From positions 21,021 through 85,020 of the forward strand of contig JAGBKI010000001.1 in NCBI GenBank assembly GCA_017933995.1: 64,000 bases of DNA, in the 5' to 3' direction. The stretch comes from Bacteroidaceae bacterium. GTDB lineage: Bacteria; Bacteroidota; Bacteroidia; Bacteroidales; Bacteroidaceae. The position numbers and the translations under genes were made by a program. The notes below the pieces were generated by a model that saw only the letters and a program-made list of their open reading frames with translations, did not search any database and was not told where the DNA came from. Below, in pieces: positions 36,165 to 43,874 of the stretch (positions are counted from its first letter, which is position 1; each line of letters begins with the position of its first letter).

Positions 36165-36725
36165 ATGACAGACGTTAAAGAACTGCTCAATTCCCTTGAC
36201 GAGCGCATGGAAATGAGCGTGATGCACCTTGAGGAGAACCTCTCGCGCATCCGTGCGGGCCGCGCCAACGTGCACATCCTCGATGGCGTGCGCATCGACT
36301 ACTACGGCCAGATGTCGCCCATCAACGTGGCCGCCAGCCTCACCACGCCTGACGCCCGCACCATCGCCATCAAGCCTTTCGACAAGTCCATGTTCAAGGT
36401 CATCGAAAAGGCCATCATCAACAGCGACGTGGGCATCATGCCCGAGAACAACGGCGAAATCATCCGCCTGGGCATCCCGCCCCTCACCGAGGAGCGACGC
36501 CGCCAGCTCACCAAGCAGTGCAACGGCGAGGCTGAGGAGTCCAAGATAGCCATCCGCAACCTGCGCCGCGAGGGTGTCGACAAACTCAAGAAAGCCGTCA
36601 AGGACGGACTGAGCGAAGACCTCGGCAAGGACGGCGAGGCCGAACTCCAGAAACTCCACGACAAGCACATCAAGGCCGTCGACGCACTCCTTGAGAAGAA
36701 AAACAAGGAAATTATGACCGTCTAA
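36165..36725 (+). CDS. frr: Ribosome recycling factor
   Basis: This 186-residue protein releases ribosomes from mRNA after termination, together with EF-G. ATG 36165 gives the standard length. Conserved segments are LSRIRAGRANVHILDGVRI near residue 25, then PFDKSMFKVIEKAI, GEIIRLGIPPLTEERRRQL near 105, and the C-terminal helix EAELQKLHDKHIKAVDALL. It is an essential cytoplasmic protein. The frame extends upstream through a heptad array, but that part is not part of the family. A second type of heptad array (attgacc) follows the stop. Confidence 0.96.
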   Translation: MTDVKELLNSLDERMEMSVMHLEENLSRIRAGRANVHILDGVRIDYYGQMSPINVAASLTTPDARTIAIKPFDKSMFKVIEKAIINSDVGIMPENNGEIIRLGIPPLTEERRRQLTKQCNGEAEESKIAIRNLRREGVDKLKKAVKDGLSEDLGKDGEAELQKLHDKHIKAVDALLEKKNKEIMTV

Positions 36726-36732
36726 CGTTTTG

Positions 36733-36867
36733 ATTGACCATTGATGATTGACCATTGAACATTGACCATTGACCATTGGCTAACGCGACGATACACGTGC
36801 CGGATGGTAATGGCGGGTGGTCAATGTTCAATGGTCAATCATCAACGGTCAATGGTCAATGTTCAAT
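36733..36867. repeat. Paired attgacc/ggtcaat 7-bp arrays
   Basis: Seven heptads of attgacc type run from 36733 to 36781 after the frr stop. Seven of the complementary ggtcaat type run from 36819 to 36867, just before the small membrane protein gene. The 37-nt interior contains gtgccggatggtaatgg. The whole unit is repeated in shortened form at 37057-37153. Confidence 0.9.
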
Positions 36868-36882
36868 CAAAAAACCTCCCCC

Positions 36883-37053
36883 ATGCCCGGCTCCCCGAAG
36901 GACAGGTTCACATACTACTTCTTCTATCTCCTGTTGAAGTTCGCCAAGATAGGGTTTATCGTCCTGGTGAGCTATTTTGTGCTGACGATGCTCCTGGACT
37001 TCCCCGCCTGGATGACCGCGCTGGTCGTGATTGGCATCATTATTCTGATTTGA
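36883..37053 (+). CDS. Small hydrophobic membrane protein
   Basis: This 56-residue protein starts at ATG 36883 (MPGSPKDRFTYYFFYLLLKF). It has two membrane segments, FAKIGFIVLVSYFVLTMLL and MTALVVIGIIILI, joined by a short DFPAW loop. I recognise no named family, though short two-span proteins of this type occur beside rsgA and frr in Bacteroidota. It is placed between two copies of the same heptad-bracketed spacer, which might mean that it moved with that spacer or that the spacer was duplicated around it. Confidence 0.7.
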   Translation: MPGSPKDRFTYYFFYLLLKFAKIGFIVLVSYFVLTMLLDFPAWMTALVVIGIIILI

Positions 37054-37056
37054 ATG

Positions 37057-37153
37057 ATTGACCATTGATGATTGACCATAGACCATTGACCATTGGCTTC
37101 GCGATGAAATGTGCCGGATGGCAATGGCGGGTGGTCAATGGTCAATGTTCAAT
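37057..37153. repeat. Second copy of the attgacc/ggtcaat bracketed spacer
   Basis: Six heptads (attgacc, attgatg, attgacc, atagacc, attgacc, attggct) at 37057-37098 follow the stop of the small gene. Three ggtcaat/gttcaat heptads lie at 37133-37153. The interior gtgccggatggcaatgg matches the interior of the spacer at 36733-36867 with a single change. Confidence 0.88.
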
Positions 37154-37169
37154 CAAAACCTCCCCCCTT

Positions 37170-38126
37170 ATGCCCTCCCTCCCCTCCCACGGAGTTGTCG
37201 TGAAAAGCACGGGCAGTTGGTACACCGTCCTCACCGACGCGGGCGAGGCTGTGCCCTGCAAGGTGAAAGGCAACCTGCGCCTGCGCGGCCTTCGCACCAC
37301 CAACCCCGTGGCTGTCGGCGACCGCGTGTCGCTCGTCCGGCGCGAGGGCGACGAGGTGGCTTTCATCGCCGAAATCCAGCCGCGCCGCAACGCCGTCGTG
37401 CGGCGCGCCTCCAACCTCTCCAAGCAGAGCCACGTGCTGGCCGCCAACATCGACCAGGCCGCGCTGCTCTTCACCGTGGCGCGCCCCGAGACCACCACCG
37501 TCTTCGCCGACCGCTTCCTGGCCGGGGCCGAGGCATACGGCGTGCCCGCCATCGTCGTCTTCAACAAGGTGGACGACCTCGCTCCCGATGAGCGCCGGCG
37601 CAAGGACGACCTGCGACGCATATACGAGGCGGCTGGCTACGACTGCTACGACATTTCCGCCCTCGACGGCACCGGCACAGACGCCCTCCACGACGCCCTG
37701 GCAGGCAAACTCACCCTTCTCTCCGGCCACAGTGGCACGGGCAAGAGCACCCTCCTCAACCGCCTTGTGCCGGGCGCCGGGGCGCGCACCGCACCCTTGA
37801 GCGACATCCACGAAATGGGGATGCACACCACCACCTACAGCCAGCTCTACCCCCTCCCCGCAGGCGGCGGGCTGATAGACATTCCGGGTATAAAAGGTTT
37901 CGGCACGTTCGACATGCGCGCCGCCGAGGTGTCCCACTACTTCCGCGACATTTTCGCCCTCAGCCCCGGCTGCCGCTACGGCGGCTGCACCCACACCCAC
38001 GAACCCGGCTGCGCCGTGCGACAGGCCCTCGACGAGCACCGCCTCGCCCCCACGCGCTACGCCTCCTACCTCTCCATACTCGCCGACGAAGGCGAGAACA
38101 AGTACCGCGAAAAGGACATGGGCTGA
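37170..38126 (+). CDS. rsgA: Small ribosomal subunit biogenesis GTPase RsgA
   Basis: This 318-residue GTPase helps mature the 30S subunit. It shows the circularly permuted GTPase order: G4 FNKVDDL near residue 131, then G1 GHSGTGKSTLLN near 185, then G3 DIPGIKGF. An N-terminal OB fold comes first and a C-terminal zinc knuckle CRYGGCTHTHEPGC near 267 comes last (C-x4-C-x-H-x5-C). ATG 37170 is preferred because the upstream open frame is repeat DNA. Its neighbour mltG starts 33 bp after the stop. Confidence 0.95.
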   Translation: MPSLPSHGVVVKSTGSWYTVLTDAGEAVPCKVKGNLRLRGLRTTNPVAVGDRVSLVRREGDEVAFIAEIQPRRNAVVRRASNLSKQSHVLAANIDQAALLFTVARPETTTVFADRFLAGAEAYGVPAIVVFNKVDDLAPDERRRKDDLRRIYEAAGYDCYDISALDGTGTDALHDALAGKLTLLSGHSGTGKSTLLNRLVPGAGARTAPLSDIHEMGMHTTTYSQLYPLPAGGGLIDIPGIKGFGTFDMRAAEVSHYFRDIFALSPGCRYGGCTHTHEPGCAVRQALDEHRLAPTRYASYLSILADEGENKYREKDMG

Positions 38127-38158
38127 CGTGATGGAGAAGTATGCTTTGATAAAGCCGA

Positions 38159-39202
38159 ATGATGAAAACAAACAATTACTTCCATAAGATTTGGACACGC
38201 ATCCTCCTTGCTGCCATCGCAGTCTTGGCGCTCGTGTTGTTGGCAGCGGCCTATGTGGTGTTCTACTCTTCGTTCGCTCAGACGGAAACGGCTGTTGTTT
38301 ATATTGATGAGGAAGACACACCTGCCGATGTTTATCAGAAAGTGGAGCAGGCAGCCCATCCGCGTTCGATGGCGATGTTCCGCCTGCTTTGCAAGTGGAA
38401 AGGCTATGAGGAACATGTCCGTGCGGGTCGCTACGACTTGGGTGGCGGAATCGGAGTGATGACGGCCGTGAGCAATTTGCGTAATGGCCAGCAGACTCCC
38501 GTGATGCTCGCAGTTCCCGCCACACACACTGTGAACAAACTGGCGGGAAAGATTGCCAAGAAGTTGCGCGCAGACAGTGCCGACTTTGCCCGCGCGTTCC
38601 GCGACACGCTGTTGCTCGACAGCTTGGGCGTGACGCGGGCCACGCTGCCCGCATTGTTCATCCCCGACTCCTACGAAGTGTATTGGACCGTCACACCCCG
38701 GCAATTCCTTTGGCGTATGAAGAAAGAGCACGACCGCTTCTGGAACAGCAGCAGGCGCGCGCGCGCAGCAGAAATAGGTTTCACGCCCGAAGAGGTTTGC
38801 GTTCTGGCCAGCATTGTTGACCAAGAGACGCGCTATAAACCCGAAAAACCGACCATTGCAGGGCTGTACATCAACCGGGTGCGCAAAGGTATGAAACTCG
38901 AAGCCGACCCCACAGTGAAGTTTGCCATGCAGAACTTCGGTCTGCGCCGTGTGCTTCGCCGTCACCTGGATACGGATAGCCCCTACAACACTTACCGTTA
39001 CGCCGGTCTCCCGCCTGGTCCCATCTGTATTGCCGAGGGGGCGACCATCGACGATGTGCTTCACTTCAAGCAAACGGACTATCTTTTTATGTGCGCCAAG
39101 GAAGATTTCAGTGGCAGCCACAACTTTGCTCGAACTTTCGCCGAACACGAGCAGAACGCCAAGCGCTACGCCGCTGCTCTCAATGCGCGCGGCATCAAGT
39201 GA
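38159..39202 (+). CDS. mltG: Endolytic murein transglycosylase MltG
   Basis: This 347-residue protein has one N-terminal membrane anchor (ILLAAIAVLALVLLAAAYVV) and a periplasmic YceG-like catalytic domain. The catalytic glutamate is in ASIVDQETRYKPEKPTIAGL (about Glu223), followed by YINRVRKGMKLEADPTVKFA and NTYRYAGLPPGPICIAE, all typical of MltG. It cuts nascent glycan strands and sets their length. Two ATG codons lie side by side at 38159 and 38162, and either may be used. The codon use is less GC-biased than in rsgA and fucI on its two sides. Confidence 0.93.
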   Translation: MMKTNNYFHKIWTRILLAAIAVLALVLLAAAYVVFYSSFAQTETAVVYIDEEDTPADVYQKVEQAAHPRSMAMFRLLCKWKGYEEHVRAGRYDLGGGIGVMTAVSNLRNGQQTPVMLAVPATHTVNKLAGKIAKKLRADSADFARAFRDTLLLDSLGVTRATLPALFIPDSYEVYWTVTPRQFLWRMKKEHDRFWNSSRRARAAEIGFTPEEVCVLASIVDQETRYKPEKPTIAGLYINRVRKGMKLEADPTVKFAMQNFGLRRVLRRHLDTDSPYNTYRYAGLPPGPICIAEGATIDDVLHFKQTDYLFMCAKEDFSGSHNFARTFAEHEQNAKRYAAALNARGIK

Positions 39203-39253
39203 CGGATGTCCGTCCCAATTAACTGGCCAAACAAACCTAAACAATCTTATACT

Positions 39254-41044
39254 ATGACAAGACCCCGTTTCATCGGCGAATGGCCCAAGATTGGCATTCG
39301 CCCCATCATCGACGGACGCCAGGGAGGCGTGCGCGAGTCGCTCGAAGAGCAGACGATGAACATGGCGCGCCGCGTGGCCGCCCTCTACGAGCAGGAACTG
39401 CGCTACACCGACGGTACGCCCGTCCGCTGCGTCATTGCCGACGGTACGATAGGCCGCGTGGCCGAAGCCGCCGCCTGCGCCGAGAAGTTCCGCAAGGAGG
39501 GCGTGGGCGTGGTGCTCAGCGTCACCCCCTGCTGGTGCTACGTCAGCGAAGTGATCGACTACGAAGACCGCCTGCCGCAGGCCATCTGGGGCTTCAACGG
39601 CACGGAACGCCCCGGCGCCGTCTACCTCGCCGCCGCCCTCGCCGCCCACACGCAGAAAGGAATGCCCGCCTTCGGCATCTACGGCCACGACGTGCAGGAC
39701 GCCGACGACGAGACCATTCCCGCCGACGTGCGCGAGAAACTGCTGCGCTTCGGTCGCGCGGGCATCGCTGTGGCCACGATGCGCGGCAAGAGCTACCTTA
39801 GCATCGGCAACGTGGCTATGGGCATCGCAGGCAGCATCGCCAATGCCGACTTCTTCCAAGACTACCTCGGGATGCGCAACGAGCAGGTCGATATGACCGA
39901 AGTGCTGCGCCGCATTGAGGAGGGCATTTACGACCACGACGAGTTCGACAAGGCCATGGCCTGGACGCGCCAACACTGTATGCCCAACGAGGGCGAGGAC
40001 TTCAACCGCCCTGAGAAACAGGCCGACCGCGAGCGGCTCGACAAGGAGTGGGAGTTCGTGGTGAAGATGCGCCTCATCTTTGAAGACCTGATGACGGGCA
40101 ACGCCAAGTTGCGCGAGATGGGCTTCAAGGAAGAGGCGCTGGGCCACAACGCCATCGTGGGCGGTTTCCAAGGCCAGCGCCAGTGGACGGACCACTGGCC
40201 TAACGGCGACTTTGCCGAGGCACTGATGAACACGTCGTTCGACTGGAACGGCGCGCGCGAGCCTTTCGCCTTCGCCACCGAGAACGACACGCTCAACGGC
40301 ACGACGATGCTCTTCGGCAAACTGCTCACCGGGCGCGCCGTCATCTTTGCCGACATACGCACCTACTGGAGCCCCGAGAGCGTGAAGCGTGTCACGGGCA
40401 GTGCGCTGCAAGGCCGCGCCAGCGACGGCATCATCCACCTCATCAACTCCGGCTCGTGTACGCTCGACGCTGCCGGACAGATGGAGGACGCGCAGGGGCA
40501 GCCCGTGATGAAGCCCTTTGCCGACGTGACGCCCGCCGACATCGAGCGCACGCTCAAGGCCACCACTTGGTATCCCGCCAACCGCGACTACTTCCGTGGC
40601 GGCGGCTTCTCCAGCAACTTCCTCTCGCGCGGCGGTATGCCCGTCACGATGATGCGCCTCAACCTTGTGAAAGGTCTCGGCCCCGTGCTGCAACTTGCCG
40701 AGGGCTGGACGGTGGACATCGCGCCCGAGCAGCACAAGGTGCTCAACGAGCGCACCGACCGCACCTGGCCCACCACGTGGTTCACGCCGCGACTGACGGG
40801 CAAGGGCGCGTTCAAGGACGTCTACAGCGTGATGGACAACTGGGGCGCCAACCACGGTGCCATCGCTTACGGCCACATCGGGCAGGACCTCATCACGCTC
40901 GCCTCGATGCTGCGTATCCCCGTTTGTATGCACAACGTCGACAGCGAAGCCGTGTTCCGCCCCAGCGCCTGGCGCAGCTTCGGCATGGACGCCGAGGGCA
41001 GCGACTACCGCGCTTGCCAGAACTTCGGAGCGCTGTATAAGTAA
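39254..41044 (+). CDS. fucI: L-fucose isomerase
   Basis: This 596-residue enzyme converts L-fucose to L-fuculose, and D-arabinose to D-ribulose, with a manganese ion. The catalytic pattern of E. coli FucI is conserved with the same spacing: Glu343 in ATENDTLNG, Asp367 in [10 protein letters not shown], and His534 in [11 protein letters not shown]. The block [15 protein letters not shown] also matches. ATG 39254 gives the standard length. It precedes the class II aldolase gene, with a nonad array between them. No fuculokinase gene is in this window. Confidence 0.95.
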   Translation: MTRPRFIGEWPKIGIRPIIDGRQGGVRESLEEQTMNMARRVAALYEQELRYTDGTPVRCVIADGTIGRVAEAAACAEKFRKEGVGVVLSVTPCWCYVSEVIDYEDRLPQAIWGFNGTERPGAVYLAAALAAHTQKGMPAFGIYGHDVQDADDETIPADVREKLLRFGRAGIAVATMRGKSYLSIGNVAMGIAGSIANADFFQDYLGMRNEQVDMTEVLRRIEEGIYDHDEFDKAMAWTRQHCMPNEGEDFNRPEKQADRERLDKEWEFVVKMRLIFEDLMTGNAKLREMGFKEEALGHNAIVGGFQGQRQWTDHWPNGDFAEALMNTSFDWNGAREPFAFATENDTLNGTTMLFGKLLTGRAVIFADIRTYWSPESVKRVTGSALQGRASDGIIHLINSGSCTLDAAGQMEDAQGQPVMKPFADVTPADIERTLKATTWYPANRDYFRGGGFSSNFLSRGGMPVTMMRLNLVKGLGPVLQLAEGWTVDIAPEQHKVLNERTDRTWPTTWFTPRLTGKGAFKDVYSVMDNWGANHGAIAYGHIGQDLITLASMLRIPVCMHNVDSEAVFRPSAWRSFGMDAEGSDYRACQNFGALYK

Positions 41045-41055
41045 ACCAGAATAGG

Positions 41056-41136
41056 CTGAGTGTTCGGAGTGTTCGGAGTACTCTGAGTACTCTGAGTACT
41101 CCGAATATTCAGAATACTCCGAACGCTCCGCCCACT
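41056..41136. repeat. 9-bp tandem array, nine units, between fucI and aldolase gene
   Basis: Nine units of exactly 9 bp run from ctgagtgtt to ccgcccact, starting 12 bp after the fucI stop. The first half is of the cggagtact type and the second half of its complement (ccgaatatt, cagaatact), so the array can fold on itself. Confidence 0.9.
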
Positions 41137-41154
41137 CGCAACTCCCCTTCCAAC

Positions 41155-41778
41155 ATGCAACAACAAATTCAAGCCTTCCTCGCCGCCGCCCACAAGGTCG
41201 GCGCGATGGGACTGACACGGTGCAGCAGCGGCAACCTGTCGTGGCGCGTGGGCGACGTCGCCCTCGTCTCCGCCACTGGCTCGTGGGTGCCCGAACTGCG
41301 CGAAGACCAAGTGGCCGTCTGTGACATCGCCACTGGCAAAAGCCTCAACGGCGTGCGCCCCTCGATGGAGAGCGGGTTCCACCTCACCGTGCTGCGCGAG
41401 CGACGCGACATCAACGTCGTGCTCCACTGCCAGAGCATCGCCGCCACCACCGTCGCCTGCATGGACCCGCGCCCCACGGACTTCAACGTCACCGCCGAAC
41501 TGCCCTGCCACTGCGGTAAGGAAATCGCCGTTGTGCCATACCTGCGCCCCGGCTCGCCCCTGTTGGCCGAGGCCGTCGTCGAAGCCCTGCGCACGCACGA
41601 CAGCGTCCTGCTGCTCAAGCACGGCCAGGTGTTCGTGGGCCGCGACTTCAACGCCGCCATCGAGAAAGCCGCCTTCCTCGAAATGGCCTGCGACATCATC
41701 CTGCGCGCCCAGGGGCGCCACACCCTCCTCACGCCCGCCGAAATCGCCGACATCGAGCACACGTTTCTCGGCAAGTAA
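41155..41778 (+). CDS. Class II aldolase, L-fuculose-1-phosphate aldolase-like
   Basis: This 207-residue protein has the class II aldolase/adducin fold. TRCSSGNLSWRVGD near residue 21 is the phosphate-binding loop and GVRPSMESGFHLTVL carries the acidic residue. In E. coli FucA the metal is held by a His-x-His pair. Here the equivalent site is LHCQS (His91, Gln93), so the second histidine is replaced; the third ligand, in KHGQVFVG, is present. Position next to fucI supports fuculose-1-phosphate cleavage to DHAP and lactaldehyde. The replacement could instead indicate altered metal use, or be normal for Bacteroidota members. Confidence 0.82.
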   Translation: MQQQIQAFLAAAHKVGAMGLTRCSSGNLSWRVGDVALVSATGSWVPELREDQVAVCDIATGKSLNGVRPSMESGFHLTVLRERRDINVVLHCQSIAATTVACMDPRPTDFNVTAELPCHCGKEIAVVPYLRPGSPLLAEAVVEALRTHDSVLLLKHGQVFVGRDFNAAIEKAAFLEMACDIILRAQGRHTLLTPAEIADIEHTFLGK

Positions 41779-41797
41779 CCCCGCAGAGCGCAGATAA

Positions 41798-41987
41798 AGC
41801 CTACATTTCTCCAAATTAAGCTTACATTTCTCCAAATTAAGGCTAAGTTTGTACAAACTAAGCCTAAGTTTCGCCAAATTAAGCCTTAGTTTGTAGAAAT
41901 TAAGCCTTAATTTGGAGATTGTAAAGCCACGGGACGAGAATACAGAGCCACAAATCGCGAATGGAGAGCCATCGCGCGCGATTTTCG
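41798..41987. repeat. 21-bp tandem array, nine degenerate units
   Basis: Units begin at 41798, 41819, 41840, 41861, 41882 and 41903, each exactly 21 bp. Three more agcc cores at 41925, 41946 and 41967 continue the spacing. Early units are A/T rich (agcctac, tttctcc, aaatta blocks) and the last three are GC rich. The array starts 20 bp after the aldolase stop. Confidence 0.88.
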
Positions 41988-42036
41988 GGCTTCCGAGGGC
42001 ATTACTTTTATAGGCTTGTGTGCTGCGGTATAGTAT

Positions 42037-42104
42037 CAACCCCAACGGGGTTGCACAAAGGGAAATTTTCTGTTCCCGGTTTTTGTGCAACCCCGTTGGG
42101 GTTG
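42037..42104. repeat. Perfect 23-bp inverted repeat with caacccc/ggggttg core
   Basis: Arms 42037-42059 and 42082-42104 are perfectly complementary with a 22-nt loop. Each arm also contains a small hairpin (caacccc-a-acggggttg type). It lies between the convergent aldolase and glycosyltransferase genes and resembles a REP-type palindromic unit. Confidence 0.8.
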
Positions 42105-42150
42105 GTTGTTTCGTATGTGGGTTTCACTGGGACACTGCCCCGGTGAAGCT

Positions 42151-42987
42151 TCAGTTATCCTTGCTGGGGGAAGTTCCCCTTGACGGGTAGGGGGCTTCGT
42201 AGAGTAGGGGGGAGGCGTCGTGGGCGTCCATACCGGCGCGTGCGCGGTGGTCGCCGGTCTTTTCTCTGACTTCAAAGAGGCGGCGGTTTTTATTGTCGGT
42301 GTCCTCGCGCTCGGGGTGGTAGAGGTGGAAGGCTATGGCACTGTACTTGATGCGTTGTTTCGTGCAGCCGCTCTTCTCCAAGCGCATCACGATGTCGCTG
42401 TCTTCTTTGCCATAGCCCTCGAAGGCTTCGTCGTAGCCATTCACGCGCACAATGTCGTCGCGCCAAAAACTGATGTTGCAACCTATGCTTCGCGCGCGGC
42501 GGTGGGCATGGGGCGTGAGCCAAGTAAGGCGTAGCGCATTGTAGCGGCGGCGTATGCCTGGGCTGAAACAGCTGAGCGGGCGGTATTCGACCTCAGACAG
42601 GTAGGCTTCTGTGGCTTTGCTGCGCAGTTTGCAGCGGCTACCGAGAAGGACGGTGTGGGGACGGGCCAGGCGCTCGTGGTCGGAAAGAAAGTGGCGCTCC
42701 ATCACGATGTCACCGTCGATGCACACAATGTAGTCGCCAGTGGCTATGGCAAAGGCTTTGTTCATCACAAGGGCTTTGCGGAATCCTTTGTCCTCCTGCC
42801 AGACATGGTGGAGGGGAAAGGGCAGCGTGGGACGCAGGGCGTAGATGAGCTCGGAGGTGTCGGCGCGCGACCCATCATCGGCTATGATGAGTTCGTCGGG
42901 CAAACGTGTCTGGCGCGCGGCGCTCTGCAACACTTTGCGCAGGGCGTTAGGCCAGTTGTAGGTAGAGACGATGAGCGTGAGCTTCAT
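42151..42987 (-). CDS. GT2 glycosyltransferase with galactosyltransferase-type C-terminal segment
   Basis: This 278-residue protein starts KLTLIVSTYNWPNALRKVL, the GT2 nucleotide-binding region. The metal motif is in VCIDGDIVMERHF near residue 95, and the C-terminal GCNISFWRDDIVRVNGYDEA then GYGKEDSDIVMRLE form a glyco_transf_7C-like acceptor segment. Its ATG overlaps the stop of the upstream paralogue by four bases. The two proteins are similar throughout, so they look like a tandem duplication that adds related sugars to the same glycan. The donor is unknown. Confidence 0.88.
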   Translation of the reverse strand: MKLTLIVSTYNWPNALRKVLQSAARQTRLPDELIIADDGSRADTSELIYALRPTLPFPLHHVWQEDKGFRKALVMNKAFAIATGDYIVCIDGDIVMERHFLSDHERLARPHTVLLGSRCKLRSKATEAYLSEVEYRPLSCFSPGIRRRYNALRLTWLTPHAHRRARSIGCNISFWRDDIVRVNGYDEAFEGYGKEDSDIVMRLEKSGCTKQRIKYSAIAFHLYHPEREDTDNKNRRLFEVREKTGDHRARAGMDAHDASPLLYEAPYPSRGTSPSKDN

Positions 42988-43778
42988 AAATATTGATCCA
43001 GGCCGTGTTCCGTGCGGAAGTTCCCCGAGGCTACGTTGTCCTCACGGTGGCGGAAGTTCTGCTTGAAGCGGTCGCGCGGTTCTTCGTGATGCCACAAGTG
43101 GACGCAGCAGCAGCGGTACTTCACGTCGCGTCGCTGGCAGCCTGCCATGGAGAGTCGTTCGAGCAGGTCGTCGTCCTCTTGCCCCCAGCCCTGAAAGGTT
43201 TCGTCGTAGCCGTTGATGGCGCGGATATCGGCAGCCCAAAAGGAGACGTTGCAACCCTCGACATAGCTCTTGTGGGGCTGGCAGGGTATCTTAAAAGGCA
43301 GGCGTACGCAGCGCTGCCAAGCTTTGTAGTTGTGTGGATGGCGGAAACGAAATTTCTCCTCGGACAAATAGCTGTCGGTCTCTTTCTTAGAGAGGCGTCC
43401 GCGGTAGCCCCGGATATACTGGCCAGGACGTGCGTGGCTCAGGTGGTCGGCCACGAAATGGCGTTCGGGCACAATGTCGCCGTCAATCTGTATGAAGTAT
43501 TCGGCACCCTCCTTGAGCGCGGCGGCGAAAGCCTTGTTGCGCGCGCCTGCGGGGCGGAAGCCCTTGTCTTCTTGCCATTCATGAAGGAGCAGGAAGGGCA
43601 TCGTGGGGCGCAGGCGGTCGATGAGCTGGCGTGTTTCGTCGGTGGAACCGTCGTCGCCGATGGCCACGATGTCGGGAAGGCGGGTCTGCCGGGCTACGGC
43701 CTGTAGAACTTTATGGAGCGCGGCGGGACGGTTGTACGTTGATATAATGAGCGCCGTACGTATACTTTGCGGGTGCAT
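42984..43778 (-). CDS. GT2 glycosyltransferase, paralogue of the downstream gene
   Basis: This 264-residue protein shows the same plan as its neighbour: RTALIISTYNRPAALHKVLQ at the start, FIQIDGDIVPERHFVADH near residue 95, then GCNVSFWAADIRAINGYDET and GWGQEDDDLLERLSMAGC. It is the upstream member of a four-base overlapping pair on the minus strand. It follows the MATE exporter gene after 96 bp and may have its own promoter there. A role in surface glycan or glycolipid assembly is likely from the family, but the product is unknown. Confidence 0.88.
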   Translation of the reverse strand: MHPQSIRTALIISTYNRPAALHKVLQAVARQTRLPDIVAIGDDGSTDETRQLIDRLRPTMPFLLLHEWQEDKGFRPAGARNKAFAAALKEGAEYFIQIDGDIVPERHFVADHLSHARPGQYIRGYRGRLSKKETDSYLSEEKFRFRHPHNYKAWQRCVRLPFKIPCQPHKSYVEGCNVSFWAADIRAINGYDETFQGWGQEDDDLLERLSMAGCQRRDVKYRCCCVHLWHHEEPRDRFKQNFRHREDNVASGNFRTEHGLDQYL

Positions 43779-43805
43779 GGGGTTACCGTTTTGTTAAATT
43801 TTGTG

Positions 43806-43813
43806 CAAAAGTA
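43806..43813 (-). promoter_or_regulatory. TACTTTTG box upstream of the GT2 pair
   Basis: On the minus strand TACTTTTG, a match to the -7 consensus TAnnTTTG, lies 27 nt before the ATG at 43778. The -33 region is only weakly matched. It suggests that the two glycosyltransferases can be transcribed separately from the MATE gene. Confidence 0.4.
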
Positions 43814-43874
43814 GAGTTTTCTATACAAAGGATGAAACGTTCTGTATAGAAAACCCTTTTGCAGCAACACGGTT

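Noticed and set aside
38066-41218. 1050-codon minus-strand frame over mltG, fucI and the nonad array
   Set aside because: It lies across two clear plus-strand genes with intact catalytic residues, and its product is His/Val/Gly-rich without any domain.
41798-41987. Considered whether the 21-bp arrays are CRISPR repeats
   Set aside because: Units follow one another directly without unique spacers and are degenerate, and no cas genes are in the window.
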